DNA of 64,000 nucleotides, taken from NCBI GenBank assembly GCA_021307315.1, contig JAJSPD010000111.1, forward strand, positions 1 through 64,000. Reading direction: 5' to 3'. This DNA is from Bisporella sp. PMI_857 (lineage: Eukaryota; Ascomycota; Leotiomycetes; Helotiales; Helotiaceae). Of the stretch, positions 62,415-64,000 are shown one piece after another (the first letter of the stretch is position 1; each line of letters begins with the position of its first letter). Under the pieces are notes generated by a model that had not been told where the DNA came from, made no database searches, and worked only from the letters and a program-made list of their open reading frames with translations. Both the position numbers and the translations under genes were made by a program.

Positions 62415-63434
62415 ATGGATCAAGAAGTCAGCACCCTTCTCTATCTCCACCAACCGCGCCTCACCTTCCTTTCTTTTCCTCTTGAAATCCGCAACCAAAT
62501 CTACTCTTTCGCGCTCATTTTCCCTACCCCAATCATCATCTGGAGAGGCCAATGGGAAAGCTTAAATATTTCACCTAAAGGATCAAATAACACAAATTAC
62601 ACGGGCCGCTACCATCGCGTCATCGATCACTCCATCAAAACAGCATCTCTCCAGCAGCTCGCTTTCAACCTGCTTGTCGCACACCCAACTGTTACCCAAG
62701 AAGCTGCTTTTGTGTTTTACAATAAAAACACGTTTGCATTCCAGGGAGAGCATAATTGGGATCCGATTATTAAGTGGTTATGCCAGATTGGAGAGAAGAA
62801 TCGAAATAATCTAACAAATATTGAGATCGATGGAAGCAAACCCGATATGGTGTGGCAGCGTGTCGGTGGTGAGAGAGTGTCGTGTGGGTTTACAAGAGAG
62901 GAAATCTACCCGATGAATCCGCATCTCAATACTATAGGTCCTCCATTCAAGGTCGGTCTAGTTGATAATATCAACCCAGCACTTGAGAAAGTGTTTGAGC
63001 TTTTAGGGCGGAGAAAAACAAAGCACCACGTTACAATTATTATGCGAGCCGGTTCATTTTATCCTGGAACATTACCGCATGATGATGATCAGTATCCCGA
63101 GTTGGGTTGGTATGGAATGGAGCTCCCTAACTTAATAGAGAATTGCCGAGCACTCTATGCTCAAGGGGATCGGAATAAAGGGAAAGACTTAGTAGAGGTA
63201 CTCTGGAGTGATAAGACTCACCGGCTATGGTTTATAGAGAACATAGAACGTCTCAAAAAGCTTAGATGGCAAGCAACTTCATCGCCAGAGGCAGAAGATG
63301 AGATTATAGTCAGTACAGAGCCTTGGGATTTCGACCGTGTAATAATGACATATACACTAAAGAAGGAAAGATTGGAGGTGCCATTGATGGCTGTGGATCC
63401 AAATCCATTCTCATATTTATATATGAACATGTAG
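62415..63434 (+). CDS. Fungal 2EXR/DUF7730-like protein
   Basis: Intronless, 339 residues from ATG 62415. The N-terminal pattern RLTFLSFPLEIRNQIYSFAL (residues 15-34) is the FxxLPxEIRNxIY signature of the fungal 2EXR/DUF7730-type families. It is followed by SLQQLAFNLLVAHPTVTQEA and FVFYNKNTFAFQGEHNW, the next conserved block (VNRQIRxEAxxxFYxxNTF-like). No signal peptide or membrane helix. No biochemical role is established for the family. Related in type to the protein at 2361. Its 5' UTR includes the CT-rich repeat. Confidence 0.77.
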   Translation: MDQEVSTLLYLHQPRLTFLSFPLEIRNQIYSFALIFPTPIIIWRGQWESLNISPKGSNNTNYTGRYHRVIDHSIKTASLQQLAFNLLVAHPTVTQEAAFVFYNKNTFAFQGEHNWDPIIKWLCQIGEKNRNNLTNIEIDGSKPDMVWQRVGGERVSCGFTREEIYPMNPHLNTIGPPFKVGLVDNINPALEKVFELLGRRKTKHHVTIIMRAGSFYPGTLPHDDDQYPELGWYGMELPNLIENCRALYAQGDRNKGKDLVEVLWSDKTHRLWFIENIERLKKLRWQATSSPEAEDEIIVSTEPWDFDRVIMTYTLKKERLEVPLMAVDPNPFSYLYMNM

Positions 63435-63454
63435 ATAATAGGCGACAAGGAAAG

Positions 63455-63706
63455 TGTTAAACAGGCTATGTCTAAGGGTCATCCCTAGCCTACTGGGGAA
63501 GTTGTAGGTGTGCTTATGCAAGGTGCATACATACTTTTGCCTTCGATGATGAATCTACTGACGTATGTGATACTCACGTGCGAGTATCATACCTCTATAA
63601 GTAGAGAGATTCTCTCCTGTAGTTCATGTTCTACAACCTTCAGCAATTGACTCGTTTTACCCCATACTCTCTGAAGGCCACGCGACTCTCTTCTTCTATT
63701 TCAATA
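63455..63706 (+). mobile_element. Solo LTR, family LTR-7, with target duplication
   Basis: TGTTAAACAGGCTATG...TCTATTTCAATA, 252 bp, flanked by gaaag on both sides (63450-63454, 63707-63711). It ends ATA rather than ACA. Same family as 48106-48334; CTCTATAAGTAGAG at about 63594. It lies 21 bp after the stop of the preceding gene, so it probably sits in that gene's 3' UTR. Confidence 0.92.
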
Positions 63707-64000
63707 GAAAGATCAAGAAAGTTGAGACATCATAGAAGTAAACAGTGGTCAAACTTGATAGTTGCATTTGTATTGATAACTGTATGAATAATTTCCAATA
63801 TGCTAAAACTCAAAAACCTACAAAACGCCAAACGCCCGCAAAAGACCACGGATATCTTCTATTTTCTGTTAATAGTCTAAGCTTTTGTTTCCGGAGCATC
63901 TTTTCCTCGGCCACATCAATGTAACCTGTTAATTCACTCTTAGTGTTCCGGTTTAAAATCAAAGCTGATCTCCAAGGCTGTAAGCACCTTTGTGCAAAGC
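63707..64000. other. Right edge, nothing recognised
   Basis: No open frame of note. Confidence 0.4.

Overview
The window is nuclear DNA of a filamentous ascomycete. Three things show this: short GT-AG introns of 50-151 bp with CTAAC/CTGAC-like branch sites, fungal-only families (HET, 2EXR), and many solo LTRs and DNA transposons carrying TAG/TAA/TGA stops of the kind C-to-T decay or repeat-induced point mutation (RIP) produces. HET, ankyrin, GH43 and small secreted proteins together suggest Pezizomycotina, possibly Leotiomycetes. That placement is inference only.

Layout. 1-2.3 kb: end of a membrane protein, then a hAT remnant, a solo LTR and a pogo remnant fused together. 2.3-5.7 kb: a 2EXR gene and a dynamin-like GTPase pseudogene with a stop inside its P-loop. 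7.0-11.3 kb: a protein kinase followed at once by a HET gene, possibly one fused gene. 11.5-15.3 kb: a transposon block ending in a complete but dead pogo element. 15.3-18.4 kb: a medium-chain reductase and a small secreted protein. 19.0-20.4 kb: an intact Tc1/mariner element. 22-26 kb: a secreted-protein remnant and an unidentified two-exon gene. 27.6-32.5 kb: a large HET gene and an alpha/beta-hydrolase pseudogene. 32.7-40 kb: a Mutator-type MITE, an ankyrin locus divergent from a second large HET-like gene, and a ricin-B-like lectin. 40-44 kb: LTRs and a patatin pseudogene. 44.4-51.2 kb: carboxylesterase and GH43 genes around more transposons and a kinase-like (DUF7580-type) remnant. 51.8-56.6 kb: a stack of nested transposons that resolves to the base. 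56.8-64 kb: a cysteine-rich secreted protein, a foldback element, an ankyrin remnant and a second short fungal gene of 2EXR/DUF7730 type.

Two themes stand out. First, the genes are mostly accessory: allorecognition or cell-death type (HET, kinase, ankyrin, patatin, DUF7580-like), plus secreted enzymes and candidate effectors. No core metabolic pathway is visible. Second, there are at least seven families of short LTRs (about 180-410 bp), almost all solo. I found no complete LTR retroelement and no gag or pol of an LTR element. Several solo LTRs have perfect 5-bp target duplications. Others have unlike flanks and join broken pieces of different elements, as expected of ectopic LTR recombination.

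All gene models here come from reading frames and splice signals by eye. No alignment, RNA or database search was available.
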